Positions 1 through 7,250 of a stretch of 50,460 nt of DNA are shown piece by piece. The notes under the pieces are model-generated. The model was given only the letters and a program-made list of their open reading frames with translations. It was not told the origin of the DNA and ran no database searches. Both the position numbers and the translations under genes were made by a program. Source of the stretch: Puniceicoccaceae bacterium. Lineage in GTDB: Bacteria; Verrucomicrobiota; Verrucomicrobiia; Opitutales; Opitutaceae. Where the stretch lies: positions 1 through 50,460 of the forward strand of contig REEB01000102.1 in the NCBI GenBank assembly GCA_007695295.1, given 5' to 3'. Position 1 is the stretch's first letter. Each line of letters starts with the position of its first letter.

Positions 1-2083
1 TGCCGACAAAGTGGTTCGGCGCCGCGCCCGGGCCGCGGTAGCTGGAGGCGCCGAAGTGGTGGAAGGTGTTCTGAAAGACTCCGTGGAGAAACCCGTTGGC
101 GACTGAGGAGATGGCGGCGGTGTTGCAGAGCGGACTGTGGATGTCGTTGCTTTTCCCGACCGCGATGTTGTTGAAGAGGTATTGCTTGAAGGCCCCGTCC
201 ATGAAGAAGGCGAAACCGAAGCGCGCGGAGGCATGATTGCGCCCGGCCCCGCGGGTCCAACCACCGGAAACCGAACGGATCTGGGAGAAGTAGGGAAAGT
301 CCTCGGTGGGATACAGCCGGCCCATCTCATCCCACCAGGAGTCCCAGTTTGCATCGGTCACTTGGTCGAGGTAATGCCAATAGCCGCCGGGGTTGACGCT
401 GATGTTGCTGAAGAGGTAGGCCGGGCCGCCTTGCCAGGTTTCGATGCCGCCCCAGTCATTGGTGTGCAGGAGCGAATCCACCACTTTGTTGTGGTGCACC
501 AGCATGCGGACCAGCGGGACATCGTCGATCACCCCGCCGGGCTTGCCGCCCCAGAGCATGATGCCTGCGCCGTAGGTCCGCTCGAGGATGTTGCCGGCCA
601 CGTGCAGCAGCTGGGCATACTGCACGTTGAGGGTGTGGCCGTGGGCGGCGCGGCGGGGGCGCGAGCCGGAGTCGTGGATGAAGTTACGCAAGACGCTGAC
701 CCGCCCGAGATGGCCCAGCTGCGGCCCCTCGCGGCCGGGGCGGATGTCGATGGCATCCCAGTCGGCGTGGCGGATCTCGTTGTCGGTGACGGCGATGTTG
801 TCGATGCGGCTGTCAGCGCCTTCACCCTGGATCCAGATCGCGCGCACAATGTGCTCGAAGCGGTTGTTGGCAATGCGGATGTCCTCGGCCGACCCAAGCA
901 CTTTGACACCAGCGGGATCTTCATCGGCAATGTCCCAGAATCGATGATACCACTGTGGCACCCGCTGAAATCGGAAGGTCAGCCCGCTGATGTGGATGTG
1001 GCTCTGGCCACGAATGTCGATGAGCGTGACATGCCGGGCGACTTCGATGATGGCTTCGTTCGGATCGCGATCCTCCGGCAGGCGCAGGTAAAGCCGCTTT
1101 GAATCGGCGTCGAACCAGTACTCGCCCGGCTCATCGAGAAAACGGGGATGGTTTTCGAGGAAGTAGCGACAGGAGCGGACAGGGCGGCGGTTGCCGCTCC
1201 AGGGCGCGGCGAAGCGGATGGCGTTGCGCTCCGGGTCAAAGGCTTCGATGCGGTTGGGGTAGGGCGTGCCCATGAGGCCGGCGTACTCGGTCCAGACAGT
1301 GGCGCCTGCGTAGGCGTCAGGGTCCGTCTCTGTGAGCAATTCCGGGTCGATGCCCCAGGAGCGGTGCGGCCCCACCTGTGGTTCGGGCAAGTACCGCGGC
1401 TCGGCTTCATCGGCCTCCACATGCCGCCACTGGGCCCATTCCGCGCGAACATCATCGGGATCGCTGATGGTCCAGTTGGGCGTACGGGCGAGGTGGATAC
1501 GGATGATCTGGTCTTGGTGGAGTTCCCAGACGGCGGTGGGCAGGGCGTCCATGGTCAGCTTGCGGACCCAGACCCGTCGGGGTTCGGGCATCCCTGCCGG
1601 GGCCGTGGCCGGGTCGAGGCGCCGCCAGCCGCCACTGATCCGCTTGCTGCCATGGATCGCCGCCTCACCCTCACCCCACCGGGGATCGCTGGTCAGGCGG
1701 ATGGGATTGCCGGGCTCGCCCGATTCCGGCGCGACCAGCTGGCCGCGGTAAACGACACCACGACGGAAAACATAGGAGTCAACCCGGCGGCCAGTGGCGG
1801 CATTGGCCTCTGCGGCGGCGTCCCAAGGGTGGTGTTTCCAAGCACGGGCAGGGGTGCGGCCGTCGTTGGCGTCATCGCCGTTTTCGAAGTCGATGTAGCG
1901 GACCGAGTCGCCGGCCTCAAAGGCGAAGGGCCGCGGATCCCACTCCAGATCGCCGTGGGACAGGACACGGGCATGGGTCTCCTGCCATGGGAAGCGGGGC
2001 TCCCCGGCTTCGGCCCAAAGGGCGATTGCCGCGGTTGAAGCGGTGAGGATGCCGATCGAAAGGCGGGGGAAAAATGAAGCCAT
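1..2083 (-). CDS. Exported right-handed beta-helix protein, partial (C-terminus beyond window edge)
   Basis: The minus-strand frame is open from an ATG at 2083 to the left edge (about 694 codons, no stop seen). The N-terminus has a basic/hydrophobic start and an Ala-rich stretch ending near WAEAGEP, consistent with a signal peptide. After residue 60 comes FENGDDANDGRTPARAWK, the usual opening of exported parallel beta-helix (pectate-lyase-like) proteins. The middle and C-terminal half has repeated short strands with Asn/Asp turns (for example IRIANNRFEHIV, IAVTDNEIRHADWDAIDIRPG, LVHHNKVVDS), typical of the Beta_helix family acting on or binding polysaccharides outside the cytoplasm. No specific substrate can be assigned. 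Two long ORFs on the opposite strand (137-1102 and 1148-2038) are its codon-bias shadows. Confidence 0.85.
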   Translation of the reverse strand, partial: MASFFPRLSIGILTASTAAIALWAEAGEPRFPWQETHARVLSHGDLEWDPRPFAFEAGDSVRYIDFENGDDANDGRTPARAWKHHPWDAAAEANAATGRRVDSYVFRRGVVYRGQLVAPESGEPGNPIRLTSDPRWGEGEAAIHGSKRISGGWRRLDPATAPAGMPEPRRVWVRKLTMDALPTAVWELHQDQIIRIHLARTPNWTISDPDDVRAEWAQWRHVEADEAEPRYLPEPQVGPHRSWGIDPELLTETDPDAYAGATVWTEYAGLMGTPYPNRIEAFDPERNAIRFAAPWSGNRRPVRSCRYFLENHPRFLDEPGEYWFDADSKRLYLRLPEDRDPNEAIIEVARHVTLIDIRGQSHIHISGLTFRFQRVPQWYHRFWDIADEDPAGVKVLGSAEDIRIANNRFEHIVRAIWIQGEGADSRIDNIAVTDNEIRHADWDAIDIRPGREGPQLGHLGRVSVLRNFIHDSGSRPRRAAHGHTLNVQYAQLLHVAGNILERTYGAGIMLWGGKPGGVIDDVPLVRMLVHHNKVVDSLLHTNDWGGIETWQGGPAYLFSNISVNPGGYWHYLDQVTDANWDSWWDEMGRLYPTEDFPYFSQIRSVSGGWTRGAGRNHASARFGFAFFMDGAFKQYLFNNIAVGKSNDIHSPLCNTAAISSVANGFLHGVFQNTFHHFGASSYRGPGAAPNHFVG

Positions 2084-2258
2084 GATCACGAGTAGGGGTG
2101 AATGCGCCGTGGATATCCCATGGCGCGGGCCCGGTCAATCCATGGCCGCCGGCAGCAGAATTGATGCGTGTCAAAGCAAGCCTAGCCGCGGCCCCCGGTA
2201 AAAGGTGTCGGGCGGGCAGGAGATACTGCCGATGATCAAGTTTTAGGAAAATAGGAGT

Positions 2259-2275
2259 GCGGGTTGTCAACCCGC
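2259..2275. repeat. REP-like hairpin
   Basis: Arms GCGGGTTG and CAACCCGC are separated by a single base, making a perfect inverted repeat. It resembles the other GC-rich hairpins in the intergenic regions of this window. No T-tract follows, so it is more likely a dispersed repeat than a terminator. Confidence 0.5.
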
Positions 2276-2399
2276 TTTGGTGCCGCGGACTGGTTCCGAG
2301 CGAAGCGACCATGGCCGGGTACACAGCGAACCGCACCAAGTTCGCTCTCCGTTGCCAACAAGCAAATTCGGAAAACCTAATGACACATGGTATAAAAGC

Positions 2400-2416
2400 C
2401 CCGGCCTCGAGCCGGG
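2400..2416. repeat. REP-like hairpin CCCGGC-CTCGA-GCCGGG
   Basis: A six-base-pair perfect stem with a five-base loop. The same stem with a related loop (CCTTCGA) recurs at 42361-42379, so it is a member of a dispersed hairpin family. A T-rich stretch follows on the plus strand, so a terminator role cannot be excluded. Confidence 0.5.
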
Positions 2417-2485
2417 AGGATTTCTTTCACAAAAGGATCCGCCGTTGAACGATGCGCGATCGTCGAGCGAGCCGTGAAATCCTCC

Positions 2486-2555
2486 TCAGGCCTTCAGCTC
2501 CGGCACGTCCACCCAGGCGCGCTTTCCCAGGATGCGAGGCCCAGCTCGGCGAGCT
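2486..2555 (-). pseudogene. Relic of the 3' end of a Gfo/Idh/MocA dehydrogenase gene
   Basis: These 70 bp match 4819-4889, the last codons and stop of the intact Gfo/Idh/MocA gene, with two substitutions and one missing base. The missing base is in a T-run (three instead of four) and shifts the frame, so LASWEKRAWVDVPELKA is no longer readable. Homology fades after 2555, though GGGGAAGGG near 2611 may be a further trace. The relic and the intact copy are in the same orientation and bound the sigma-factor module. Confidence 0.8.
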
Positions 2556-2794
2556 CCCCTCCCCGCGCCACCTTGGCCTGGCGTCCGCCTCTCCGGCCCG
2601 CTCCCGCCCTGGGGAAGGGGGGCCTTGTCCGGACGCGTATTCCAGAAGCAAGACCTGACGTCTTCTTATGGGCCGTTCATGTAGGCCTTGGACTGACCCC
2701 ATTTCTGCTTCTCTGTCCCTGTTCGGTGCATGGGTGGCCCAATGGGGCCATAAAACAACTTTCGCGACAACAGATCGTGGAGCATCTGGACCGA

Positions 2795-3091
2795 TCATTC
2801 CAATCTGCGCTGTTCTTCCTCAATCCGGCGTTTGATTCGCATCCGAACCTGCTCGGAAAGCCGGTGCCGCAGCAATTCGTGCAAGCGCCCACCATACTCG
2901 CCCATGGCACGCCGGATGAAACGGAGATGGACTTTGTAGCGCCTGCAGAATCCACAGAGCACAAGATGAACTCGCATGAAAAATTGACGGACGATCGGCA
3001 GCGGCTCCTCTTGGTGCCGCGACAGTGATCGAACCACATCCTCGCACGTTGGCGAAACAAGCTTCTTGATTTCGCTCAGTCTCCGCTTCAT
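2795..3091 (-). CDS. Small zinc-binding anti-sigma factor (zf-HC2-like)
   Basis: The 98-residue protein carries C16 and an H42-x3-C46-x2-C49 cluster (in VHLVLCGFCRRY), the arrangement of the zinc-binding anti-sigma (ZAS) fold that holds an ECF sigma factor inactive. No membrane helix follows; the C-terminal third is highly basic and helical, so it is probably cytoplasmic. Its ATG overlaps the sigma factor's TGA (ATGA at 3088-3091), indicating translational coupling. Function is inferred from the zinc motif plus position directly after the sigma gene; the inducing signal is unknown. Confidence 0.75.
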   Translation of the reverse strand: MKRRLSEIKKLVSPTCEDVVRSLSRHQEEPLPIVRQFFMRVHLVLCGFCRRYKVHLRFIRRAMGEYGGRLHELLRHRLSEQVRMRIKRRIEEEQRRLE

Positions 3092-3723
3092 GAGTGAGAT
3101 TTCTTTTCTCTGGCCCGCGCGGTGAACCAGTTTGATTGCAGGCAGCGTTGTAGTGCGAGCCGTGCCCGATGCAGCATGACCCAGAGGTTGGATTGTGAAA
3201 TTTTTAGCGTCTCACAAATATCGCGGCTTTCCATGCCATCCATTTCGCGCAGGAGGAATACGCGAGCGAAAGCCCTAGGCATTTTCGAACAGCATTCGTC
3301 CAGAACCATCCAGAACTCTTTCTCGCATAAACTGTCCGCGGGCGAGACCCAGTCGTTGGGCACCTCTTCCTTGATCCAACACCCCTTCGAGAAACCGCTC
3401 GAGTGCATCCTCCGGCTCCCCTCGTCCTGATGGAGGTCCATCTCCTGCAGCACCTCCCGCGCTTTTCGGCGGAGGTAATCAAAGAGTTTGTGGCGGAGAA
3501 TCCCCACCAGCCAGGTTCGTTCGGATGACTGACCGCGGAAACGATCCCGTGACTTCAACGCCGCCAAAAAGGTGTCCTGCACAAGATCCTCCGCCACTGC
3601 ACGTTCACGCACCCTGGCCAGGGCGTACTGGTAAAGGTAGTCCCCGTAGCAATCTACCCACCGGTCAGGTGAGATTACCCTCTCGCCATCTTCCAATACT
3701 CTCCCGTCATTCATCAGATCCAC
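3088..3723 (-). CDS. ECF-type RNA polymerase sigma factor
   Basis: The 211-residue protein has sigma region 2 (about residues 20-85: YLYQYALARVR..AEDLVQDTFLAAL..F, then ERTWLVGILRHKLFDYLRRK) and sigma region 4 (about 140-200: LPRAFARVFLLREMDGMESRDICETL, with a helix-turn-helix ending NLWVMLHRARLALQRCL). Regions 1 and 3 are absent, as in ECF (sigma-E-like) factors. It directs RNA polymerase to a small regulon in response to a signal relayed by its partner anti-sigma, encoded immediately downstream with a 4-bp overlap. A second in-frame ATG three codons in (residue 4) is an alternative start. Confidence 0.9.
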   Translation of the reverse strand: MDLMNDGRVLEDGERVISPDRWVDCYGDYLYQYALARVRERAVAEDLVQDTFLAALKSRDRFRGQSSERTWLVGILRHKLFDYLRRKAREVLQEMDLHQDEGSRRMHSSGFSKGCWIKEEVPNDWVSPADSLCEKEFWMVLDECCSKMPRAFARVFLLREMDGMESRDICETLKISQSNLWVMLHRARLALQRCLQSNWFTARAREKKSHS

Positions 3724-3804
3724 CTTCCAACCCAGCCGTAGGAGACTGGGCGAGCCCGCGTTGCGCGCCCGCCTCAGTCTCCATGGTTCAAGGCAATTGC
3801 AGCC

Positions 3805-4275
3805 CTAGCGCCTGTGAGGCCCGCGAGGCAATAGCGGACATGAGAAATATATGTCAGTATCTACGATCGTGACAAGCCCCATCGCCTTGGCAGCAAATAA
3901 CTCCATTACGCTTTCGATTTCCATGTCAATAACGCCGGTCATTTCTGGATCAAAATACGCAAGCCCCGCCTCCGTGAAAATGACCAAGCTGACTGCCCAG
4001 CGCCCGCCATTGTAACCGGGATAGCCGGGAGCATCTCCGGCAATGGAGCGTTGGCCAGTCAAGCCACTCATCCCGAAGGAATAAATGGGATCGGTCGAGT
4101 GCTCCGGAGGATCCGCGAAAAACGCGGGTGCCACCACCGTGTCATACAAACGTCCATCGACCCAAACTGCATTCTCCCGGAGATCGGCCCTCCCGTGAGC
4201 CATAACGAGCCCAAAGCTCAGCAGCAGGGCTGGGATGATCCATTTCGCTTTGCCTGTCCATTTTGATGTCTTCAT
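3805..4275 (-). CDS. Small exported protein of unknown function
   Basis: The 156-residue protein has a classic signal peptide (MKTSKWTGKAKW, then IIPALLLSFGLVMAHGRA). The start at 4275 is preferred over the longer frame (4332) because AAGG lies about 10 bases upstream and the signal peptide begins there. The mature part is aromatic and Gly-rich (YDTVVAPAFFADPPEHSTDPIYSFG, then APGYPGYNGGRW). It ends in a hydrophobic helix and DTDIYFSCPLLPR. I do not recognise a named family. It lies 81 bp upstream of the sigma-factor gene on the same strand, so it is probably co-transcribed with, or controlled by, that sigma factor. Confidence 0.75.
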   Translation of the reverse strand: MKTSKWTGKAKWIIPALLLSFGLVMAHGRADLRENAVWVDGRLYDTVVAPAFFADPPEHSTDPIYSFGMSGLTGQRSIAGDAPGYPGYNGGRWAVSLVIFTEAGLAYFDPEMTGVIDMEIESVMELFAAKAMGLVTIVDTDIYFSCPLLPRGPHRR

Positions 4276-4337
4276 AGCTTTTACCTTTTTGCTTAGTGTT
4301 CCAATTGTCTCACGACACAATGGTCGCATCATTCCTT

Positions 4338-4363
4338 GGTCGATGGGCTGGACGAATCCTTAC
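4338..4363 (-). promoter_or_regulatory. Candidate ECF-sigma promoter of the exported-protein/sigma operon
   Basis: On the minus strand GTAAGGATTC (4354-4363) is followed at ECF-like spacing by CGACC (4338-4342), about 63 bp upstream of the ATG at 4275. A GGA/GTAAGG-type -35 box with a CGAC-type -10 box is typical of autoregulated ECF promoters, but I see only one instance, so this is an inference. Confidence 0.3.
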
Positions 4364-4658
4364 AAAAAAAATGAAGAAACTTGGAAAGGCTTCAGTCCTG
4401 ATTTGAGGCGGGTTTTCTTATTCTGATACTGATTTTTCAGGTTGGGTGGTCCGTCGGGACAAAGGGGTCAGTCCCCTATTCTTGTGGTCCTCGAGGGGAT
4501 TGAGGGGAAACCGAAGCCTTGGTATCCGAACGCCTGCGACACCTTCGTTGCACTACGACTGCCTCGTTTCGATCCGCTGTTCACCCTTTACCCGCAACCC
4601 GTTACCCATAACTCCTCCACCGCCACCCGCCACTCCCCGCAGGAGAACCCCGCGCCCT

Positions 4659-4792
4659 GGTAGGGCGTGCTCGCCGAGCGCGACGTCCTGCTACCCGTGC
4701 ACGGCGGCTTCGTTGCGCGGCGGTTTCGGCGTAACCGAGGCACGCAGTGCCGACCCCGCGGTCGCGGGGCGAACCGGACCAACCGCCCTGCC
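4659..4792. repeat. Foldback (MITE-like) repeat with 9-bp inverted ends
   Basis: The left end GGTAGGGCG and right end CGCCCTGCC are inverted repeats with one mismatch. The 134-bp interior is rich in short inverted GC blocks (GCGGTTTCGGCGTAACCG, CCGCGGTCGCGG). It has no ORF of its own and the size of a non-autonomous palindromic element. I see no other full copy in this window. Confidence 0.5.
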
Positions 4793-4818
4793 TTGTTGTT
4801 GCCGGGCCTCCGTGTGGT

Positions 4819-5970
4819 TCAGGCTTTCAGCTCGGGCACGTCCACCCAGGCGCGCTTTTCCCAGGATGCGAGGCCCAGCTCGGCGAGCTGCACCCCTTTC
4901 GCGCCTTCGAGCAGACTCCAGGGGAAGGGTTCGTCCTTGACCACGTGCCGCAGAAACAGCTCCCACTGCACCTTGAAGGCGTTGTCGTAGGCTTGGTTGG
5001 TCGGGACTTCATGCCACCCCTCGAAAAAGCGGATCGGGCTGTCGATGTCGGGATTCCAGACGCACTTCGGGGTCTGGGTGCCGTGCTGGATGACGCAGTT
5101 GCGCAGGCCCGCCACCGCGGAGCCTTCGGTGCCGTCGACCTGGAGGGTGAGAAGGTCGTCGCGCCGCACCCGCACCGTCCAGGAGCTGTTGAAGTGGCAG
5201 ATGACGCCGTTGGCCAACTCGAAGGTGGCGTAGGCGGAGTCGTCGGCGGTGCAGTTGTAGGGTTTGCCCTGCTCGTCCCAGCGCTTCTTCAGATGGGTCG
5301 CGCCGAGGCAGGAGACGCCTTTGACCGCGCCGAAAAGGTTGTCGATGAGGTAGCGCCAGTGACAGAGCATGTCGACGATGATGCCGCCGTCGTCCTCCTT
5401 GCGGTAGTTCCAGGAAGGGCGCTGGCAGGGCTGGAGCTTGCCGTCGAAAACCCAGTAGCCGAACTCGCCCCGCACGGAGAGGATCTCCCCGAAAAACCCG
5501 GAATCGATCAGAAACTTCAGCTTCATAATCCCGGGCAGCCAGAGCTTGTCCTGGACGACGCCGTTTTTCACCCCCGCGGCTTGGGCCTCGCGGTAGAGCG
5601 CGAGCGCTTCCTCCGAGGTCGTGGCGGTCGGCTTTTCGCAGTAGATGTGCTTGCCCGCGGCCAAGGCCTTGCGCACCCCGATGGGGCGCTGGCCGGTGAG
5701 GGTGGCGTCAAAGTAAACTGAATACGCGTCGTCCTTGAGCACGGCGTCGAGGTCGGTGCTGATTTTCTCGACGCCGGTGCGCTTGGCGAGAGCCTGGAGC
5801 TTGGCTTCGCTGCGGCCCACGAGGATGGGGTCAGGCAGGATGCGTTCTTCGGGGGAGATGACGATGCCGCCCTGGTCGCGGATGGCTTTGATCGAACGGA
5901 TGAGGTGCTGGTTGGTGCCCATCCGGCCGGTGACGCCGTTCATGATGATTCCGATGGTGTGCGTTTTCAT
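4819..5970 (-). CDS. Gfo/Idh/MocA-family NAD(P)-dependent oxidoreductase
   Basis: The 383-residue protein starts at MKTHTIGIIMNG; a longer in-frame extension to 6102 is low-complexity and rejected. The N-terminal Rossmann nucleotide-binding segment is at residues 5-20 (GIIMNGVTGRMG), and the family's catalytic EKP motif is at about 112-114 (YCEKPTA). A C-terminal substrate domain of GFO/IDH type follows (residues about 130-370). Such enzymes oxidise or reduce sugars, inositols or related polyols; the substrate cannot be told here. The gene is divergent from an AraC regulator, with putative operator repeats between them. Its last 71 bp are duplicated as a relic at 2486-2555. Confidence 0.88.
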   Translation of the reverse strand: MKTHTIGIIMNGVTGRMGTNQHLIRSIKAIRDQGGIVISPEERILPDPILVGRSEAKLQALAKRTGVEKISTDLDAVLKDDAYSVYFDATLTGQRPIGVRKALAAGKHIYCEKPTATTSEEALALYREAQAAGVKNGVVQDKLWLPGIMKLKFLIDSGFFGEILSVRGEFGYWVFDGKLQPCQRPSWNYRKEDDGGIIVDMLCHWRYLIDNLFGAVKGVSCLGATHLKKRWDEQGKPYNCTADDSAYATFELANGVICHFNSSWTVRVRRDDLLTLQVDGTEGSAVAGLRNCVIQHGTQTPKCVWNPDIDSPIRFFEGWHEVPTNQAYDNAFKVQWELFLRHVVKDEPFPWSLLEGAKGVQLAELGLASWEKRAWVDVPELKA

Positions 5971-6081
5971 GCGCTGGGGGGTTGGGCCGGTGCGCGGGTG
6001 GGAAATGGATTGAGTGGGAATGCCGCCGCGGCAACCGGATCGGCCGCCAGCATACGCCGACCCGGCCAAAACGGGTAGGAC

Positions 6082-6115
6082 TTTTCCGACCTTTATCTTC
6101 AATTTTCCGTCCTTT
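6082..6115. promoter_or_regulatory. Probable AraC-type operator: two direct repeats 21 bp apart
   Basis: TTTTCCGACCTTT (6082-6094) and TTTTCCGTCCTTT (6103-6115) differ at one base and start 21 bp apart, that is two helical turns. Tandem half-sites at this spacing are the classic target of AraC-family regulators. The pair lies 112 bp upstream of the Gfo gene start and 41 bp upstream of the divergent AraC-type gene start, so it could serve both. Confidence 0.65.
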
Positions 6116-6155
6116 TTAGATCGACCCCGGACGGAGCGCGGGCGAAAACCGAACC

Positions 6156-6959
6156 ATGCGCGGTTGGAGTCCGGTCCTTGTACAGCGCACCGACCTGCGG
6201 GTACGGGGCATTGAGCTGCTCAGCCTGCACGTCAACCGCCACCGCCTCGCGGAGGTACGCCCTCACACCCACGACCATGCGCAGATCATCCTCTACCTGA
6301 CCGGCGGCGGCTGCCAGCAGGTGGGGCCGCGCCGGCTGACGGTCGAGGCGGGAGCCTTGTTCGACCTCCCCCCGGGGTGCCGCCACGGCTTTTCCAGCGA
6401 TGCCCGCACGCGGCCGCTTTGCTTGGTCGCCAACTACCGCCGGCCCGCCCGGATTGGAGGGCGACTCCGCCGGCGGCGGCTCGAGCAAGAGGAACTCAAC
6501 CACTTGCACGGCCTACTTTCCCGCCTCCCGCCCAAAGGCCGGCTTTCGCTCGACGAGTTGGGCCTCGTGCTCCAGGTCCTCGATCCACTCCTTTCGCACC
6601 GCTCCCGAGGCGCCGCTATCCCGACCCGCCCCGAAACCCTCGCCAGCCGTCTTGAAGGGCTGGTCGCGGCCGCCCTCCCCGCCTCCCTGGCCCTCCCGGA
6701 AGCCGCCCGCCGTCTCGGCTATGAACGCGATTACCTCACCCGGAGACTTCGACGCGAAGGCGGTCGCGGCTTCAAGGAAATCCGCGACGGCGTCCGCCTC
6801 GCCGCCGCCCAGCGCGCCCTCCATGACGGCCTGCCGGTGGCGCGGGCGGCCGAGGACGCGGGCTTCCAGGATCCCGCCTATTTCTCGCGCTGGTTTCGCC
6901 GGCTCACCGGGTGCTGCCCAAGCACCTTCGCCCGACCTCCGCTTCCCGCCCGACGCTGA
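6156..6959 (+). CDS. AraC-family transcriptional regulator
   Basis: The 267-residue protein has an N-terminal cupin sensor (residues about 20-90, with RPHTHDHAQIILYLTGG and LFDLPPGCRHGF). The C-terminal double helix-turn-helix DNA-binding domain is at about 170-262 (LPEAARRLGYERDYLTRRLRR; then ARAAEDAGFQDPAYFSRWFRRLTG). The cupin probably binds a sugar or related ligand. It is divergent from the Gfo/Idh/MocA gene over 185 bp that contains the 21-bp-spaced direct repeats, so it most likely regulates that gene and itself. The N-terminal linker is unusually rich in Arg and Leu. Confidence 0.9.
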   Translation: MRGWSPVLVQRTDLRVRGIELLSLHVNRHRLAEVRPHTHDHAQIILYLTGGGCQQVGPRRLTVEAGALFDLPPGCRHGFSSDARTRPLCLVANYRRPARIGGRLRRRRLEQEELNHLHGLLSRLPPKGRLSLDELGLVLQVLDPLLSHRSRGAAIPTRPETLASRLEGLVAAALPASLALPEAARRLGYERDYLTRRLRREGGRGFKEIRDGVRLAAAQRALHDGLPVARAAEDAGFQDPAYFSRWFRRLTGCCPSTFARPPLPARR

Positions 6960-7250
6960 AGCGTCCTCCCACCGCACCCGCCGCCCCATCGGCACCGAGA
7001 GGCCGGCAAATTACACCCAAGGGTGTATGGACGAGGACCGCCCGGATTGAATAGACTGATAGGTATTATTAACCTTGCCGATACACTCTCCGATCCCCAA
7101 GGTGACCCACCTTCTTCCGAGGCGTTTCCAGCAGGGATCCGTCCCCGTTGACCCTCCCGTCATCCTCCGCCGCTTCCTCCCGCTGCCTTTTTATCCTGCC
7201 GCACTTTCTGCTCGTCCGACTGCACGGGCACGGTCCAACCCACTCCGCTC
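6960..7250. other. Upstream region of the giant gene
   Basis: The 291 bp between the AraC gene and the giant gene hold a palindrome (7012-7027) and an AT-rich patch around 7045-7072 (TTGAAT near 7047, TATTAA near 7067) that may be a promoter, although the spacing is short. No ribosome-binding site is evident in front of 7251. Confidence 0.4.
7012..7027. promoter_or_regulatory. Perfect inverted repeat TACACCC-AA-GGGTGTA
   Basis: Seven-base arms with a two-base centre, 50 bp after the AraC-type gene and about 220 bp before the giant gene. No T-tract follows, so it looks more like a dimeric-repressor operator than a terminator. The cognate regulator is unknown. Confidence 0.35.

Larger units (their letters stand above)
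2084..2794. other. Gene-poor region with REP-like hairpins and a gene relic
   Basis: About 710 bp lie between the anti-sigma gene and the beta-helix gene. They hold two hairpins (2259-2275 and 2400-2416) and a decayed copy of the 3' end of the Gfo/Idh/MocA gene (2486-2555). Short ORFs here have no protein-like composition. The promoter of the beta-helix gene must lie in the first part, but I do not see a convincing one. Confidence 0.6.
4276..4818. other. Intergenic region with promoter candidate and repeats
   Basis: The 543 bp between the exported-protein gene and the Gfo stop hold an ECF-like promoter candidate (4338-4363), a small hairpin AGGGG-TCAGT-CCCCT near 4466, and a 134-bp foldback repeat (4659-4792). 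Short ORFs here look non-coding. Confidence 0.5.

Noticed and set aside
137-2038. Two long plus-strand ORFs (321 and 296 codons)
   Set aside because: They are mirror images of the beta-helix gene on the minus strand, which has a signal peptide and recognisable repeats; the plus-strand translations have no protein-like pattern.
2427-2798. 123-codon minus-strand ORF downstream of the anti-sigma gene
   Set aside because: Part of it is a frame-shifted reading of the Gfo relic; the rest is Arg/Gly-rich noise.
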